Positions 62,232 through 64,000 of a stretch of 64,000 nucleotides of DNA are shown here, piece by piece. Made by a program: the position numbers and the translations under genes. Location of the stretch: assembly GCF_003589595.1 (NCBI RefSeq), contig NW_020654080.1:172604-236603 (forward strand), written 5' to 3'. Positions within the stretch are counted from its first letter, which is position 1. Every line of letters begins with the position of its first letter. A model generated the notes under the pieces. The model saw nothing but the letters and a program-made list of their open reading frames with translations, was not told where the DNA came from and searched no databases. This DNA comes from Hyposmocoma kahamanoa. Taxonomy: Eukaryota; Arthropoda; Insecta; Lepidoptera; Cosmopterigidae.

Positions 62232-64000
62232 ATGGGCATGCATTGCTCTCTTTTATCAATGCGGATACATCTGCACAGGGCAGCTCGAGGTTGTACAAAG
62301 ATCGCAAAGCTCGTAGGCGTTCACCAGTTGCGGTCATTATTCGGGCAACTCTATTGTGACCGTCAACACCGTCCCAATACTTCTATCCCCAACCCGAGAG
62401 GCCACTCTACACGCTTCTCATCGTTAACTTCAACAAGAACCGTAACCGGAACATGTTTCCCCGATGTTCGTTTTTCCACTAAAAGCGCTAAATATTCACT
62501 CCGAAACTTAGTGCTAACTTTTAGTGCTAACATAAACTCTTCGGTAGTACACAGTTCTAAGTTATGGCACGATACACCGCACAGGTAAACAGGGCTATCC
62601 AACATTTTTCGCCCGAACGCAATTTCAAAGGGCCTGCGAAATCAACCCCGGTCACTTCAAAAAGAATACCACAACTTACGCGATCTGCTGGTAAAAGAGA
62701 AACGGTAGCATTGCATGATTTGGCATTAAGCCGTCTACAAATTATACAGCTCTTTATAACACGTCTGACAAGCGTTCTACATCCTAAAATCCAATAACGC
62801 TCTCGAAGCTAAGCTGTCAATGTTTGAAGTTCTCAAATATTGATAGCTATAACTACTTAATATTAATAAGTATAGCATGAAGATATTCTTTATGTTTTTG
62901 CTCTACGAGCCGCTCAACTTTTGGACATTTTCGTAGCAAAATAGGGTAAACAAACTCTTCCGTATCACCAATGAGCTCCAACCGAGTTTTATTCATTCAT
63001 TAATGTGTAATGCCTTTTATCGCATGCTACACACTTAGGGCTTCCTTGGCAAAGTTTTGCTGTGTGGCCCTTTTTAAGACAAATAAAGCAAATTCGGCTC
63101 TTCTTCAAAAAATCAGTACGTTCTTCTAAATTCATTTTCATAGCGATTCTGCACTCTGAACTAGTATGAAAATCCTTATCACACCATATAAAACGAATCT
63201 CTTTTTAAATTCTTTTACGCTGTCATTAACCTTATCTTCTTTTTTGACAGTTGATGTCAAACAGGCTGCTGTGGGATTACTAGAAGTTCCTATCAAACCG
63301 AAGTGAGCCAACTGTATTCTTTCCTCAGACTCAACTTCCAATCTTGCGAACTCCAACAATTTTGGGAGTGGTTTATCTCCTTTCCTTTTGACACCATGGA
63401 ACTTATTCCATGCTCTTAAAATTTCGTCTGGCAATGCTGATTCTACGAGTGGGAATAAAAATGTTGCATACATGTCTTGCGTTAAGCTCATCGACTCCAA
63501 AGCTATAATTTGGGTCATAATTTTGTCATACAAAGCTCTCGTAGACAGTTTAATAGTGTTCTTTGAAATTACTAACTGAAGTAACTGTCTAACGTAATAG
63601 TCAAAGCGGTCCTTTAGTTGCTTAATAGCTTTTTGGTAATTCTGACCTGAAGGGAAACTTTCAATAAATTCTCTGGCACTTGTGCTTTTCTCCATGGCCT
63701 GCAGCAGATAATGCATTTTGTTCTTAAATTGGGACCAGAAACCTACCCAATTTTTAATTTCTCCATCAAAATTCGGTAACTGGAATTTTGGTAAACGAAA
63801 TCGATGAAAATTTGACGAGACCGAATGAGCAGTTTCAACATCTTTAAAGATCCTTGAGAAGAGACTCTTTTGGGAGATGGTGTAATGTAATTTAACAATC
63901 CTGTCGCTCTTTGGCATAATTCAAACCATCTTGAGTCATACTCATTGGTAGCTTCCAAATCTATTTCAAATTCTCTTTCATCTCTTTTTTCGTCATCTAA
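62232..64000 (-). mobile_element. BEL/Pao LTR retrotransposon remnant, internally deleted, runs off window
   Basis: - strand. 63917-63138 encodes a gag segment with LPKFQLPNFDGEIKNWVGFW, the pattern of Pao-type gag (DUF1759-like). After a frameshift near 63200, the region near 63090-63000 holds a zinc knuckle of CX2CX4HX4C spacing (CFIC...GH...C). Downstream, 62605-62232 reads VEWPLGLGIEVL, like the C-terminal end of Pao-type pol proteins. Protease, reverse transcriptase, RNase H and most of integrase are missing between them, so the copy is dead. Terminal repeats could not be delimited. Confidence 0.75.

Overview
The window is animal nuclear DNA, most likely from a moth or butterfly. Genes are split by GT-AG introns, very GC-rich exons sit in AT-rich flanks, and the space between genes is crowded with decayed non-LTR retrotransposons, tRNA-derived SINE-like repeats and short non-autonomous DNA elements of the kind common in Lepidoptera. 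The order-level call is an inference from repeat style and protein families, not from a database match.

Three protein-coding loci can be supported. (1) Positions 1-4404, + strand: the last eight exons of a metazoan-type fatty acid synthase. They encode 1,154 residues running from the end of the pseudo-methyltransferase region through enoyl reductase, ketoreductase, acyl carrier protein and thioesterase. (2) Positions 25366-35955, + strand: the first six exons of an unconventional myosin with a coiled-coil/proline-rich N-terminal extension and a motor with unusual nucleotide-binding motifs, possibly the class XX (Dachs) type. It runs into a 400-N gap. Two exons beyond the gap (38494-38892) end in a stop and may be its C-terminus. 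(3) Positions 42903-59505, - strand: a four-exon gene for a 215-residue helical protein that I do not recognise. The two - and + strand loci end tail to tail. All exon joins inside each chain keep the reading frame, which is the main evidence for the models.

The rest is mostly transposon debris. A Jockey-like LINE family with a shared 3' region recurs at 7-8, 15-16.7, 17.9-18.3, 27 and 38 kb (the last reversed). Other LINE remnants lie at 5.8-7, 11.2, 21.2-22.5 (with an R1-like LINE nested in it), 27.5-27.9, 29.1-30, 33.3 and 61.1-61.4 kb. A dispersed repeat, here called family X, occurs at least six times in both orientations. A SINE-like family occurs at 33.1 and 51.9 kb in opposite orientations. 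The right end (62.2-64 kb) is a broken BEL/Pao LTR retrotransposon on the - strand.

The most unusual structure is a 377-bp fold-back element at 48307-48683. Its two arms are inverted arrays of a 16-bp repeat and it is bracketed by an 8-bp target duplication. The window also holds several perfect palindromes with tiny spacers, which are either transposon ends or assembly artefacts. No bacterial-type system, CRISPR array, rRNA or intact tRNA gene was seen.
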